From Sclerodactyla briareus (taxonomy: Eukaryota; Echinodermata; Holothuroidea; Dendrochirotida; Sclerodactylidae), in contig JAODTK010000577.1 in NCBI GenBank assembly GCA_026419785.1, forward strand, positions 298,501 through 362,500: a DNA stretch of 64,000 bases. The letters run 5' to 3'. Shown here in pieces: positions 11,911-26,130 of this stretch (its first letter is position 1; every line of letters starts with the position of its first letter). The position numbers were made by a program, and so were the translations under genes. A model generated the notes under the pieces. That model was not told where the DNA came from. It searched no databases and saw only the letters and a list, made by a program, of their open reading frames with translations.

Positions 11911-14900
11911 GGTCCGGGTACGTGTATATACCGACTAACTAAGTCAATCTTGATAGCAAATATGATAACTCTGATTGTCAATTTTCTATTAGTACTCGCC
12001 TATATTTTGTTACCTTCATAAAAACGAGCGTATGCCTACTCAAAGAAGCCTCCGGTTAATCTTGCGGTTGATCTGTCGTAGTTGAATTCTAAACATTTAT
12101 TTTTTTATTCCTGTTAGTTACTGGTAACTAAACAGAATCTGCCGAAGCCTCGTTTACCCGGGATACGCCTCACGGATACTTTGAGTCGCGGTAAATTGAT
12201 TCAGACATTGATGTTTTCTAAACAAATACCTCATTTCCCAGCATCTCAATTTCGCCTCGCACGATGGCTTGGTTGATATATTTGATGCCTTAGAGACAGA
12301 GTACGTTACACGCCTGAGGGGTTTCCACTAAGCAGAAATGTTTTTATCAGCATATTTTTTTACAACGTTCCATTAAGCCTTCAACAAGTTCTGGCATTTT
12401 GTCCCGCTCATTTCCCCGCAAAACATTTACGGGAGAATATGCGGACCTCTATACCATATATTGGTAAACTTGTTGTCCATCAGTGTCTCCTTTTTTAATA
12501 TAAAAATTTCGCTTTACATGCTAACTCATCATGTGATGAAGGCAATAGTAGATGAGAATGCTTAAAGGGACGATCGAATTCACGTGTTTTTTTTAGTGTA
12601 TTGAAGCTTTCGTCTTTGGGATTATGATAGGGGTACTTGATATTCCATGGTGGCAACTCATCTTGTTGTTATTTATATGGACTAACCCTAAAATACTCTT
12701 TTAAATGATATCAACAAATCTTAATACAGTAAAGGAATCAGTAGGCGTAATTACATTTTTCATATAGTGTACGTTCTTCATGCAGCCACTGGAGTCAGCC
12801 ACTAAGAAATAATAGGCCAATGTTCTCTGCTGCTATCCCTGCCTAGAACCACAACCTGAGTGAATGTTGGCTATTGTATCAGCTCTAACCTCATGCCTTT
12901 TTATTGGCTAATAAGAGAGCTACTAGGCCTATACAACACGGGACAACACAGGTTTGAAAAATGACACATCGCACAGCCACACATGGCTTCACAACGTTTT
13001 TTCACTGCAAGTTAATTACACAATTCCTCCAGATAAGGTGGTTAACGTGGGTCCAATTAGAGTGAGTAACTTTACGTTCTACCGTTCATATTACACATCC
13101 CGGGTTGTTGGACGGGTTTACTACTACAGATCATCATCTTTGTGAGAGCTGTAACGTATTTGTAAAGTGAAGTGACAAATAAGAATCTGGGATTAGTATT
13201 AACAAAGCTTGTACACTCCAATGACATATTAGGGATCCTTTGGCTTCATCATCCGTAAATGACGGAAAAAGCAGAACGGACCCAGGTAGAACCCACAATA
13301 AATCACATTTAGAATCAGCGGGGCGACATCCATGAATAGATTAAATAGAAATACTTACGCCGCGCCCTATCGTTTTTAGATATTTACCTTGAACAGATTA
13401 GCATCAGATAGCAGCTAATCCTCAGAATTTGACATCTTTCCGGGTATAATAGGGGCCCCTTCCTGGTATCCGCCTGTATATCCGTAGCTAGTATTCATCG
13501 TACACTCTTACAACACGGAAATAAAAGTACTAACCCACACTTTCAGCCAGAAATGTCAACGGGACCGGTACGATTTCCTATTATTTTTTTTTCCATTCTA
13601 TATTCACTGCTCTTACATAGTTTTGCAATTAAGATTATACAATATCTAATATTTGATATATAAAGCATAACATTATACTAGAGTCATGTTAACATATCAT
13701 CACATGTTTTCCGTTTTTATGGCATGGGCACACTAACGGCGGCAGCCTATGTCAAGTTACCAGGAAGCTCTTACATTAGATCAATTAGCAATTAGATGAA
13801 AGACTACGCCACTCATTCACATACCATATGTTTGATTAGGTTATTTACTAAACACGGGTTGCCTTCCTCGTCCAGAAAGGTACCTCAAAGTGCTGCCACG
13901 TGGCCACGCACACGTAGTACAAGAGAAGAGAACCGATTATTAATCGGTGCAATCTATATTATTGTTAGTAACTGTTTAGCCATCATTGGGTTAAATATAT
14001 AGCGGAAAAAACAACAATTCACCACCTAACGACCAAGGCTAAAACTTCTTCTCAATACTTTCCTCATGGCACCAAGGCATTTATCATCTCAGTGGAACAT
14101 TGAGGAAGGGTATTGAGCCATATTGCCGTCACATGTATGCCGCCTTATTCCGTTCTCGTTACAGTTCCTAGGTGAGCAAGACACACACATACACATACGC
14201 CAAGACAGATTGTCTGGATACATCGACTCCATTCACTACCCGGTGCTATCAGCGTCAATAATTCATATTTATTACGGAGATCGAGGTCTTAGTTAAGACC
14301 GCCATCACTCAAGTCGCGCGGTCCCTGAACATCAAATGGTCTCCGATTTTCAGAAAGAAGTGATTTGTTGGTGAGAAGAGGAGGTGAATACAAAGTCCTA
14401 TAATTACTGATTCGTTATTAGACCCGACCTTGAGTATCGACCAAGTATAAGGTGACCACTCCCTAGAAAACAGGTCTGCCAAGCGTCGGAGACTTTTATC
14501 TCATCCCAGATGCCGCGATTTGAACGACGTTTCAGAAGTAAATCAGACGTTACTCTATTACATGCTACAGTTTCCTAATTTAGTTCAATATGGAATTAAC
14601 CAGATCTTCTGCACAACTGAGGAAAAGAGAAAAAGGAAATGTTCTGAGCAATATCGACTGAAAGACGGTTTTCCTTGAAACGACCTTAAAACGACCTGTG
14701 TCTTCGATGAATCTCCATTTCATTGGAGCGTGCAGTGAGTGGAGGATGTTAAATATTCGACTGTTCGAAAGGTAGTGAATGGTTAGGCGCTTGGGGTCAT
14801 GTGAAGGTAGATTATCCGCTCCACCAAAAAGTGTTATGCAAAGCTGCTGAGAGGCTAACAGACTATAATCAATCATTCACCCTAGGTAAATATCCGGACG

Positions 14901-15890
14901 TCTTTATTCCTGTTCATGGTTTTAAATGGGTTTTCAAGGAACAAACGCTTTCTTACAACTATAGGCTTATGCCCAAAATTGTGGATATCACAGCAGGCGT
15001 TACTAATGGTTTTTCTATTCTTCGTGCGTCGCTGGAATCCATCTTCGAAATAGTCAGGATTTCTTAAAGTTGTCTAGGAGCAAACGAGGACAAGTTTATT
15101 GTTCAGATTCAATTTATAAGCTCTGAAATGCCGTTTCCGACAATCTGAGAGACCCAATTTTCTTCAGAATTGGCGCACGATCCGCCCATACGTGTTAGTG
15201 CTCCGATAGATACTCATATACCAAAGTATCCCGACCCCATATTCAAAACGGATGTGCGCTACGCAGAAGTAGTAATACTTCCACTTCTCGTCAAGCTATG
15301 GACGCTAAGAGGTATCCGCAAAATTTCATGAAAATGTGCAGAAGTTCAGTAGCCTACGGAAAGTTGATTCTAAAGAGAAAAATATTCTCCCCAATTCTGT
15401 GTAAATCTGTGATATTTCTACAGAGTCTTAGATAATACCAAGCACTCGCCGTTACTCTTCTCTCGATTACACTTTAGTGCATAGGTTCTCAGTCAACACT
15501 TGTTTCTCGATAACGCAGTATCTCAAGAATAACATAATGAAACGTGTTTGCAGTAAACAGCCGATATAATATACTAACATAAACATAAACGAATTGATCT
15601 CTTTCCCTTGGAACGCAGAGCAATATTGGAGGGTCGTGATCGCTCTTGAATAATGAAGAAGACTTTGAATATTCGACTGGTATTACTTCGTATATTATTG
15701 GAATGACATAAAGGATGCGTTTGTATTTTTTCTACATAATAACATTGCAACAATACTCTATACAATCAACCACATATGAGCATAAGTGTATGGTGAAGTA
15801 GTAAGAAATCACATATTCTCCTATGTCTGGACAGTCGCGTTCTCGTACAAACATTTAATATCCATAACAGAATGCAATTACAGCCGAAAG
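11911..15890. other. 4 kb without recognisable features
   Basis: AT-rich anonymous sequence. The overlapping antiparallel frames at 14580-15067 (98 and 88 residues) carry no motif I recognise. Confidence 0.5.
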
Positions 15891-15894
15891 GTCT

Positions 15895-15897
15895 CCC

Positions 15898-15932
<35 letters not shown>

Positions 15933-15990
15933 CCTTCTCTCCTCGCGCACTCCCCCCCCCCCCCCCCGCCTCTCTCTTTTTCTCTCTCTA
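15895..15990 (+). repeat. Poly-C / (CT)n microsatellite
   Basis: A C run, then about 23 bp of CT repeats, a short mixed stretch, a second C run and more CT repeats. Simple sequence only. Confidence 0.85.
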
Positions 15991-16059
15991 CCTCTGGCGT
16001 AGAAGACTACATACATATGAACTATGAACGGGGAGAGGTATAAAAAGTGTGCCTTCTGT

Positions 16060-17290
16060 TATAAGCACACCTGATTCTCCTAGTATTGTCGGATGTAGTG
16101 TTCATTTTCAAAAAGTGCATAGTTTGCGAGATTGGAGGGCAATTGAGAACGTTACGTCAATGGACTTGGATGTTAAGAGGATGTATATAGGTCGATCACT
16201 GCTGAGAAAAATCATGCGGAGACCACAGCGCGCCTAATTGACGAGTGTTCATGTGAAAGAACAAAGGGTTTTCTTGTTGTAAATCAAATTTCGAGTCGCT
16301 GCTCGGATTTCAGCTAGACGTGCAAGTTTGAGAGGCAACGCATTAGCGTTGTTCCTTTTCCTAGATTTCCGTATCCTCGATTCCCGCATATTCACTGGCG
16401 TCGATCGTATAGAATGTCGACAGGTCATTGGTGATCTGACGGTCATATCAAACGTTTGTGGTTGGGGCAGCCGTGACTCGAGTCTCTCTGATGCCTTCGA
16501 CAGTGTTCTTCACAACCGGAGGTTCATCGTAGGTTAAGCAGAAATCTCCGCATAACTGATCGCAAGCACCTCCTCAGTTTGGGCATGTCAATCTTTGGTC
16601 TTGGTATAGGTTCTGATGGGAAATGATCTCTGATTGTCATCTCGGAGTAATGCGGAGGCCGGACCTTACTGCATCATTCCAGGTGCAAAAATGGGGAGTG
16701 AAAAGTTTATCAGCATTCCAAGTAACGATAATTTCCTTCATTTGTTGGGGTTTCCACGGCGGTGATCGTTTTTACCTTCTCCTGGTCGGTCTGCAGGTCC
16801 TTCGCAGTCTTCTCATGACCCATGAATGTGATCCCATGGATTCGTAGCTCGAGTTTCTTCCAGTTCAGCTGGATGTTTGCAAGGACACCTTCATGTTTTC
16901 ATGTGGTGGAAATCTTTAATGGAGATACGTATCATCACAACGAAAGAGGTTAAATGTGGACATGGATGTATAGGTCTTTATAGGTCAAATTACTGTTGAG
17001 AAAAACCATGTGGGATTTTCATTAACAATCCTGCGTGTGCGACAATACCATAATCTGTGTTTTGATTGCCTAATTCGATGACCCTTTATCGCCAGATCTA
17101 CTACAGAGCTACTGATCCCAACAAAACATTGTTGAGGATACGGATCCATCTCGCATTTGGGGTTTTCCATAGGAGCGTAGCCTTTGAGACAGCCATTGAT
17201 GTTTAACTCTGGACATTTCATTTAAGAATCTCCTTCTTATCATATTTGTTTTAACACGAACGCAAGGTTCTGTTACGAGTTAGCTATATC
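16060..17290 (-). mobile_element. Ty3/Gypsy RT-RNase H fragment (Mag/SURL-like)
   Basis: Read on the minus strand, domain blocks appear in Gypsy order across several frames. VTEP lies near 17280, and LNINGCLK (the RT block before the fingers) near 17200. SVVDLA (RT motif A region, usually S.LDA) lies near 17100. CDD at 16931-16939 occupies the place of the catalytic YxDD. FMGH at 16815-16826 is the usual F.GH block, followed by QTDQEKV and ETPTN. The RNase H region has TKTKD and AQTEE near 16570-16600. LSKASERLESRLPQPQTFDM near 16500 fits the stretch after RNase H, and LPLKLARLAEIRAATR near 16310 fits the linker before integrase. Wording is closest to the Mag/SURL clade ('K02A2.6-like'), from memory. 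No gag, LTR or integrase core is seen. It is a decayed fragment with frameshifts and stops; the limit below 16260 is soft. Confidence 0.72.
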
Positions 17291-17802
17291 TGCCTACGTG
17301 TAACGCAATGCTTTAGTACAGCGCATTTATGGATTGGCGTACACATTCATGTTCTGTTGACACCTCCATGCTGGGTTGATTCAATTTTGATTTGAATTCT
17401 ACTGGTACAGGAAGCCAAGTAAGGTTCATCAAAGAATCCTTGCCGTATAGATAGTGGATAAGCTAAGCGCTATTGCTCAGATGGTATTGAGGCAGGTGTA
17501 ACCAGTCCCAACCTGCCCAAGGGTCTGCAAGTTAGGCCCCATCCGAGCCGAGACGCATAAGTGAAACCCCATGACCCGAGCACTTTATCTATTTTCATAT
17601 TGAAAATACCCCGTCTCATATACTAGTAACCACAGAAAGGCCATTGCATTACAGGAAAACCATGAAGTGCCACCTACAAAACAGCCACCTACAAAACAGC
17701 CCCCTACAGAAAAAGCGTTCAGTGATTGGATTTCGAACCCGGAATGTTTGCTTGCTCGGTAAGAAACGGAGGGATATTAGTATTTCAACTCTCATAATAT
17801 AA
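17291..17802. other. No recognisable gene
   Basis: Contains a short two-copy repeat (GCCACCTACAAAACA, twice around 17670-17698) and otherwise anonymous sequence. Confidence 0.45.
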
Positions 17803-18060
17803 TGATTTATATAGCGCAAATGACACTGGGTTGTATCAAGTGTGCTCCATAAATACTACCCTGGTAGGTCATTGGAAACAACCTGCTAGTCCCCCACATA
17901 GGTTGAACGATGCACCGAAGTGCGCTTTGACACGGTTGCATCTCACAGGTACCTAATTAGCACCTGGGTGGAGAGAAGCGTTTCTACACACAATGTCACA
18001 CACAATAGTGCACCTCCTCACTTCGAGTTTGTGGTCTCTGGCGGGATTTTGAGCAGGGTA
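17803..18060 (+). repeat. 'TTTATATAGCGC' interspersed repeat
   Basis: Begins ATTTATATAGCGCAAA and continues through CCTGCTAGTCCC, GTGCGCTTTGACACGG, CACAGGTACCTAATTAG, CACCTGGGTGGAGAG, AAGCGT.TCTACAC and GCGGGATTTTGAGCAGG. This order matches a dispersed non-coding repeat common in aquatic animal genomes, in which TATATAGCGC is followed by CACCTGGGTGGAG, a 'caagGACACA' block and GGGATTCGAAC. Recognition is from memory, not from a search. A TATAGCGC word also lies inside the inverted-repeat element near 32735. Confidence 0.5.
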
Positions 18061-18957
18061 CACATACTTGTTTTCCGGTTTTTTGTGTTATATCCTCTCA
18101 GGTAAATATAATCGTTCCGTTGGTAGCAGTCCATTATCGGTTTTTGACCAATGCCAGAGTGGATGCACGAAATATCAACACCAACCAAAGTGGTGAGGGT
18201 CTATCATTATGAACTTCTGAATCACGATCTCTTATGCTCAGGTGACCAGATTTTCTGGACAGACTTTTTTCCATGTTTCTCTCTCCTATTGGGTAACTAT
18301 TATGCATTGAAGGACCGTCTTAAAAGAGTTCTCCTCCTGTATACAGTTCCGCCAGGTCGGCATTACTTTGACAGGGGATGTGACTCCGACCGACTACCTA
18401 CGGCCATCACCACACCGCCATAAGAGCAACACCACCCCCCACCCCCGTGACAGTGGCAGGGAGGCGTACTTGGTTTGTGCACCTCCGAGTTGGCCGCTCA
18501 ACAAAGTCGCCGAGCCTCCTTTTATCCTGACATCTGGGAGAATTGAATACTGTTTAACATGCATAGAACACGATTAACACCACTCCATCCATAGACTCCT
18601 TTCAAATGTTTCGGGTTTAACCCTGGCCAATCGGTGATACACATATGTCAACTGAATCGAACACACACTTGACAACAAATATGACTTTGTACGATTAATT
18701 GATTATTTAAATGATTAATCAATCAATGTATGTATATAGACGTCGAGGCTCAAAAACATACCTAATGAGTTATGCACGCAATGAAGGAACTCATTATTCC
18801 CTCCTGGTCTGTACGAAAGGGGACATGAGTTTTTGTTAGAAGATTTTTTTTTTTCACAATGAATGTTGCTACTATGCCGTCGAGTACGAATCGGATCAAA
18901 ATATGTAGGTTTATTGCGCAAGACGTGACGAGATTTTAATTTTCCGGGGATTCAGAA
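18061..18957. other. No recognisable gene
   Basis: Anonymous sequence. A short 5S-rRNA-like word (CTACGGCCAT) near 18400 is isolated and not supported. No other signal. Confidence 0.45.
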
Positions 18958-19021
18958 CTATTATTATTGATTATTTATCGTATTATTATTATTTATTTAA
19001 ATTATTATTATTATTATTAGT
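18958..19021 (+). repeat. (ATT)n microsatellite
   Basis: Interrupted ATT/TTA trinucleotide repeat, AT only for most of its length. Confidence 0.85.
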
Positions 19022-22000
19022 ATGCCTGCTCGGGCCAGAGTTTGTTGCGCGACGAAAAAGCATCAAGATCTAGAGAGAAGTATTTTCAACTGATTACTTC
19101 GCACTCAATGCACTGACGTTGGCGACTATGACGACAGTTTTTCTCCTCATAGTGGGTTTACTGGAGCGTTACTGACAGAACTGCACTTTCACACCCCCGC
19201 AAAGACGGATATATACCGACTTCAGTGCGGCGATTGACTTAGATGGCTATCTCAATCGTGACCTTGCAGCTTCAGTGACAGATGTTTTGATTTCCAGAAT
19301 GTAATTTGTGGGGGAGAGAGGATGCGACATCGCAGAGAATAAAGAATTGAGTCAATTATTAGTGATTTTTCCATAGAGTGGCCTCGAGTATTCTTTAGAA
19401 TACATGGTGCCGCCTGAAGGAAATTAAATACTCAACTTTGAAAACTTTCGCCAATGAAAGAATAGAACAATATATTCTCAATCTTATTACCAGCCTTTGA
19501 AGGCAACACCACTTCGTAGCGTGGCAGTGGGGTCATCAGAGTGGTCAGACTCTCACAGACATCCCGGGAGAATTGGTCACAGTTGTCATCCTTAATGGAA
19601 GCGAGTAAATACCAGAATTCATTTATATAAACCCCGACACGCCGGGGCACTGTATATCGCAAACCTAGAAGCTCTACACCAACAGCTCTTCACAAGGTAA
19701 CAAACCAATGATTTGGTTTTACCCTACTGAAGAATTATGTGGCGTCATGGAACGCCTCCCCAGACCCCTCTTAAGTACTGAATTACCGTTAAGCGCTACC
19801 CAAATCGTTTGGGGTGAGTGGTAATCAAGTGCCTAGGATCTTCATCCAGCCTCTTCTGTCCTTCGATGACCTGACGTTTTAACGATGAAACATAAAGAAA
19901 CGGTTGGATTGCACTTGAAAACTTCTAGTATGCGAAAGATTTGGAAGAATTGGCCTATAGAGAGAACTCCGGGGAAAATCGGGCTTTTGTGGACGTTTTG
20001 TTGAATAATAATGAACGAGTGCCCAAGCGATCAAAACTTCTATTATTGCCTTTTGGACGATTGAGGATTATTGCGGATTTATACTTTGAGTTGACGTGAT
20101 GAATCGGTCTGTATATAAAGAAGTCGATTTAAAGACATGAGGTAGGATATCTTTATTGCATTAGAAAATACTGGTGTTTAGCGCAAAATATAATTCCAAG
20201 GTGGAAACTATATACGGCGCTGAAAGGGAAAGTTTTAAAGGCACACAATATCGGGTCTTGTAGTATAACGAAGAACGATAGATAAACACTTCGCAGTGGT
20301 ATTAAAATGACCAACAGGAAAACAGAAAAGACTTGAATGATTCCTCGGCTCACTTAACCTGTGTGAGAACAACTGGAATCATGTCTTCTTATGATAGCAA
20401 ATACCTGTACACAAATTTTCTGGAATACTCCCATGTTCCACTGAAAATGGCATCTTTGGCTGAAACCAGTTTATATAATTCCTGTGCGTAGCCCCAAAAT
20501 GCTGTACACCTAATGTCATCCTCATCGGGCAAAGCATCCTTGACTCGCATGATACATGAATGTTCTCATCATGGAAGCATACAATCCACCTTCACGCGTA
20601 CCCATGCAGGCATAGACATTATCATGTATGGCAGGCAAGAGAATTGGCAAACATTACGCTGTGCCAAAATGACTCTATCCTCTGTAAAAAACATCCTTTA
20701 TGTCTGTAAAAAAAAACTTCACCAAATATTATGTTAAAACTATTCCTACTTAGTGTACAAGATGACCTTCGACTGAATTGGTATGCCAAGTGAGATCACC
20801 CAACCTACCTAGCATGTTCAAGACTCCTTGGTTCGTTCAGCTTCAGTATATAAAGGTATTAAACTTCCACACACTAAATCAAAAAACGCCCCTAGCCCTG
20901 TGCTGTCCACCGAGTGTCGGTACCTTTCTGGTACTCAGTAACCTCATATAATGACAACCCACACAGTGAAATCACAGAACGAAATTTAATGAAGAATTCG
21001 AATCCCGCACACGTACTCAGGGTGTTCAAACAGTTGTCAGTGACAGGAGCATTCCAACATATGACGTGATTAGCGCTTACAACATGGAGCAAGGTGAACA
21101 AAATGACAGAAAGTCAGAATGAGTATCATCTGGTAGCATCGTGCGTCTTCTAGAATTGTCTCATTTCACTTCAGGGTGTGACGTCGAACCATACGAAGGA
21201 GCACCCGCCCGTCAAGCGTCATTGTCATTAAAAGGGTCGTCGCGTGTGGATATCACACTTTAGTGTAAATAATCGATCCCCTTCCTGTTTTTTTATGTGG
21301 GTTTGTGAGCCATCTGTTTCATCTTTCCTTGCTAAGAGCTAGATTACATGGTTATAAGGTTGCGTTGGGTGCGCCATATTAAAATGTAATTGACTGAAAA
21401 TCACTGTCTGTTCTCAAGGGGGTTTCTCTCTCTTTTCAGTGTCACAAATTAGAAAATGCATGTGACGATTTGCTCGGTGCAACGGCCAAAGCTAAACCAG
21501 GGCAAGTCCTAAGGTTCCATATCCCTGAGGATTATACTTGAAATGCTTACCATAGGCGCTGCACTGTCTGCACGTGTCTGAAATGCGTTAGGGAATAATT
21601 TTAATCAAATGCCGTCAGCGATCACATTCCCAAAATGTAAATTTCTTGCTTGTTGAACTATAATTGTTCAATAACCGTTCCTGTTAACGAGTCGGGTCTG
21701 AGAGATTCACTCGGGGTGTTTCATAGCGGAAGTTATAACAACTACATGATTATTTACTGTCTGGAACAAGGCCCAGTAATACGCAGAGGCACATAGCTAC
21801 CATGAACAGGCCGAAACAAGTTAAAATGACCCCAAATCATATTTCATAGGATCCAAATGAGTTTAACGAATCGCATATGTTGACGGTGAACAGGACCAGG
21901 TTATTACCCTAGTGAAAGGATAGATGCCAATGAGTTAGGATATATGTCCTTATTGAAACCGTTTGCCTGGGATTGATTGGTAACCATGGTAACGTATAGT

Positions 22001-25000
22001 AATAGGTAATCAGAGAATTAATACTTCAGGATGTTCTAGGATCTTGAATAAAAGCAAGCCTGAAAAACCCGTATTCACTGCTAAAGGGTGCTACTATTAA
22101 ACAGTATTTTGGATGAGGTCTCGCAACAAAAGCTGATTTTAAACAGTGCTCGATGGATGCTCTTTATAAACTAATTAAACTACGGGAGTGACTGGAAACG
22201 GAACGACGGAAAGGTATGGGTGGTTTTTCCAGGCCATTTAAGCTCTCCAGCTTACGTGGGAAAAAAAATTTGACATCTTGCTAGTCCTCTTGGCAGCTTT
22301 GTGTTTGTCAAATCGCCTGACTTTGTAAGCCAATCTAATCGAAGAAGCACCAACCTTTTTAGAGAGGCGGAAGGTCGTATTATGCATTCGAGCCACAAGT
22401 ATTACGGGTGATATTGAATATGTCAACTACATTCTTGGATTCATACTGCTAGATATTCTTGCCCACTTGGTTCACTCAACGTTCCCAGTTGTTAACAGAG
22501 CGACAGAGCGTTTTATCCGCAGATAAACGGGGCTCTGTTTAGTCGTCAACTTGCACTGGCCTGACTGAGAATAAAGAGGTATGCGCAATAGTCCATAATA
22601 TTTATGTAGTGTGGTTTTGAAAATGAGGACACATGAGGCGTGGTTGGTCATTTGACCCTAGTGCAGAGGCACGATGTTGCATAATAACCCGGCTTCTTCG
22701 CTCTCTCTGGTTAACTACGAATTTCTCCTATTACTAACATAGTGACTAACACTTGTTAACTGAAAGTGTCACACACTGGTCTTTCTCCAGATATATCCAT
22801 TGGTTTTGGGGAATTCAGAGCGACGTTCGTCACGGAAGACCCCAGTATCACGCTAAACTGATGCGGTGCCCCCCATAGGACGTTAATTGAGCACGGAATG
22901 GTCAATGTAATAATGATAGTATTCAGTCGCCTCCATAATGGGAAAGCTCGCAGCTCGACCTTTTCAAAGATGTGTAAATTGTCTACTGATAACTCGCCTA
23001 AGGGGATCTCTTGTGCAAACTACGATGCTTATGATATCTCCCGAAAATGCAAATCTTGTTGGGTCAATCGAGCATCCGACAACATAAATGGGGTCCTGGA
23101 CGAATTACTTAAATTGTTTGAACATTTTCAAGAACGCAAGTCAATAGTGTGAAGATTATTCAATTTTCTTCCACTACTTCAATTGTCGTAATAAATCAAT
23201 CTCCAATTCTTCTATGCGGGAACTCGAATTCTACCACAAATAGTTTGAGTCGAGGAAGTACAGCACTGTTTGTGCGGGACGATCACCCCAGGTCAATCAT
23301 GCGAAACTAAGATAGAGGCGATAGTAGCTACTGTTATCCGTATAATTGATATTCGTCAAAGCCTCGTTCCAGTTGTCCCCTATTGTGCTATTGTTGTGTG
23401 TGGTCGTCGCATTTGTACAATTTCTATGGATCACGTTAATGTCTCATCCTGTAAAACGAGCGTTGAACCCACGGTCGTCGAGCTCTACTGGCTAAGCTAA
23501 ATCAATGTCCATTGGGTCCTAACTATTGACCTCGACCCTAAAAAATACTTTTACTCACACTCGATATTCCGATGAAAATCGAGGAAAATACCGTGACACA
23601 GGAAAATCGCCAATTTTCTGTGTAAATCTTTTGGAACGAATATGTCCTTCCCTGCAGAATCTTCCCCTCTTTAATGAAGCTGATACAAGATCAACCTTTG
23701 ACTGTTTTTTTTTTTTTTCTCAGGGGGCTAAGGTGTCGGGGGAGAACCGTTCTGTGTATGCTAAAACATGTATGGGAGGACTTTCATCGGACCGTTTCGG
23801 TTGAACTGTCCTTCTGCTCTGATGGGTTTTTTGTCATTTCGACCGAAACCTATTTCCACGAAATTTTTAAAACCAACTATGCATCTCGCACGCATTTGTT
23901 TCAGAATTTCATTATTAATCTGGTGGACAATTCGTCCTTTATCTAATGATGATTAGGGTTCTGATAACACGCTGATGCAGTTTAGCTGTTTATCATTATT
24001 CACGCCAGGTGGGTGAGGCAACAAGTCATTGGTGATTGACGTTTGTTTGCGTGTACAGTTACTTATTCACCATTGTGTCCTTGAAACCCTTCTGCTGTTG
24101 CATCCTATGGGATATAATTACACCAAATCTACCGACATCGCTTCCGCCTCTTTAGCATATCGTGTAATACTATGATATTGTTCATATACTCTTTTGCATA
24201 CATGTGTGCATAGAAATGGCCTATAATAATGATCACTATCATGACACTTTAGGGTTTGAATTACCATGCCCATTATATACCGGTAGTTATTCCACTCTCA
24301 GATGACTGTGCATCCAAATGATTTCTGTAGGCCTCGTTGGCTATTCAATAACGTTGTTGTTCGATGCACGCCCTAAACCACAATAGTACAAACTATATAG
24401 GTTTTTTTTTTGCGCCCCGATTCTTATTTTGGAATCCGCCAAGGAATTGAAAATTTAAGATTTGCAAGGCATCGTTGGATTCCTGTTTCTGACGTATATC
24501 ATTCTCCTCTCAACTGAATGAACAACGATATTACGTTGAGTGATTGTTCATAAGCGACCAGCACGGATTCCATTTTTTATTTTCCCCGGCTGCGCCTAAT
24601 TTAAATCGGCGGAAACTTGAATTTACTACTGCCATGCATAAAAGTGTGCATGCTATGACCCATTTCTCTCGATGTGAGAATAACAAATATAAAATGAAAT
24701 AAAAATTTAGTCGAAAGAAGTTCTCGAATGTCAAAGCGATGAAATATTTGTGGGAAAACAGGACATTGTTCCATTATGATAAAACTATCAAAGAAACGAG
24801 ATGGCGAAGTTGTATATAGAAATCCCAAGCCAATATTCTGACCTATATATCGTTTGCACTTGTAGGATATGATGGAACAGCGTGTAAAGGTTTCAACTCG
24901 TGGCTGTTGAACCGACATATTCCCTACTGACCCCATTCGAGTGTTACTTAGGTCTTAGGACGAAATGAACAGTTGAATAGGTGGAAATGGATAGATAAAA

Positions 25001-26130
25001 TCATCAAGGTCCTTGTTAGCAACGAATGCTTAGTTTGGGCACTCATCTATATGCCGACAATGGGATAGCTATGGTCATCCGTTAAATTGTAACGAATAAT
25101 CTTGAGCTGACAACTATGGTAGGGTGTAACGCATAAGAAGCATGACCAGAAGAGAGGCCCCACCCACTCGCATGAGTCTGTCACATAATAGCATTTGTTG
25201 TAGCTCTACAACTGTAGCTTAGTTGCTCATCCCCATTCACCACCCACCGTCGACATTTTGAAATGGGTCCCCTGTCTTGCGTTGATATCAACACTTCCCG
25301 CCTTTTTTGATATCACCGCGTCGGCGCATCAACATCATTTTGAAGAATATGTAATACGTTAGACGGGTAAGTCTACAGCTATACCTATCATCATTACAAA
25401 GTTTGTTTTTTTTCTTTTCCCCTCGTTGTGACCAAGTTAACCTTTACAAACGCCGTCTGGGCTGCTCTTTAGTTCCCCGTATTTACCACTTCAAACAAAT
25501 GAACACATTATATTTAGGATAATAACTTTCTGGTAGACTGATATCGTCACAGACGGAAGTTTCATCATGTCCCTGATAGTTTGTTAAACAGTAACCTAAT
25601 CTATCTGATTGAACAAACGAATCAATTCTCAATTCTCTCGGCTATGGGATAAAGATTACGTCCACCGGCGACGGGTAACAGACCGACCTATATTGCTACG
25701 GGTATTACTGTATATATCGTAGTAGAGATTGCAGAATGCTTTTCCAGGGGAAATGCCTTGCGAGTATCACAGTAAGTAGGCTCATTGGAGGATCTGTTGA
25801 AATTCGCTTAGACTGCACTGTGAGACCCGCCGTCCGTATTGGTTAACTTGATATCTTTCTATGAAACTTGCTGCATGTATATTTTCCAGTTTCAACGTGA
25901 TTTTCTTTTATATGAAAATAACATCCTTCAATTGGCATTGACCCCAAAGGTTCCATGCAGCACGTTCCTTATATGCATGCAAGTTACCCAATGTTTTGGT
26001 TTTACAGTGAGGCTGACACGTCATCACCAAAAAAAAAAAAAAAAAACGCTCTTGAGTGTGACTGGCAGGGAGCGTAGATGAATACGTTAGGTCAAGTGTG
26101 CTAGACAGTAATTGCCATTACGTAAACGAG
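19022..26130. other. 7 kb without recognisable features
   Basis: AT-rich anonymous DNA with many stop codons on both strands. The longest frame is 111 residues (24601-24936, minus) and has no motif. Homopolymer runs occur at 23704-23719 (T), 24404-24412 (T) and 26029-26046 (A). No tRNA, transposase, RT or host-gene domain was recognised. Confidence 0.45.

Noticed and set aside
17725-17760. Second B-box-like word (inverse of GGTTCGAAATCC)
   Set aside because: One extra base, and no A box at the required distance.
18385-18440. 5S rRNA start (CTACGGCCAT word)
   Set aside because: Only about 15 bases agree and the internal control regions are absent.
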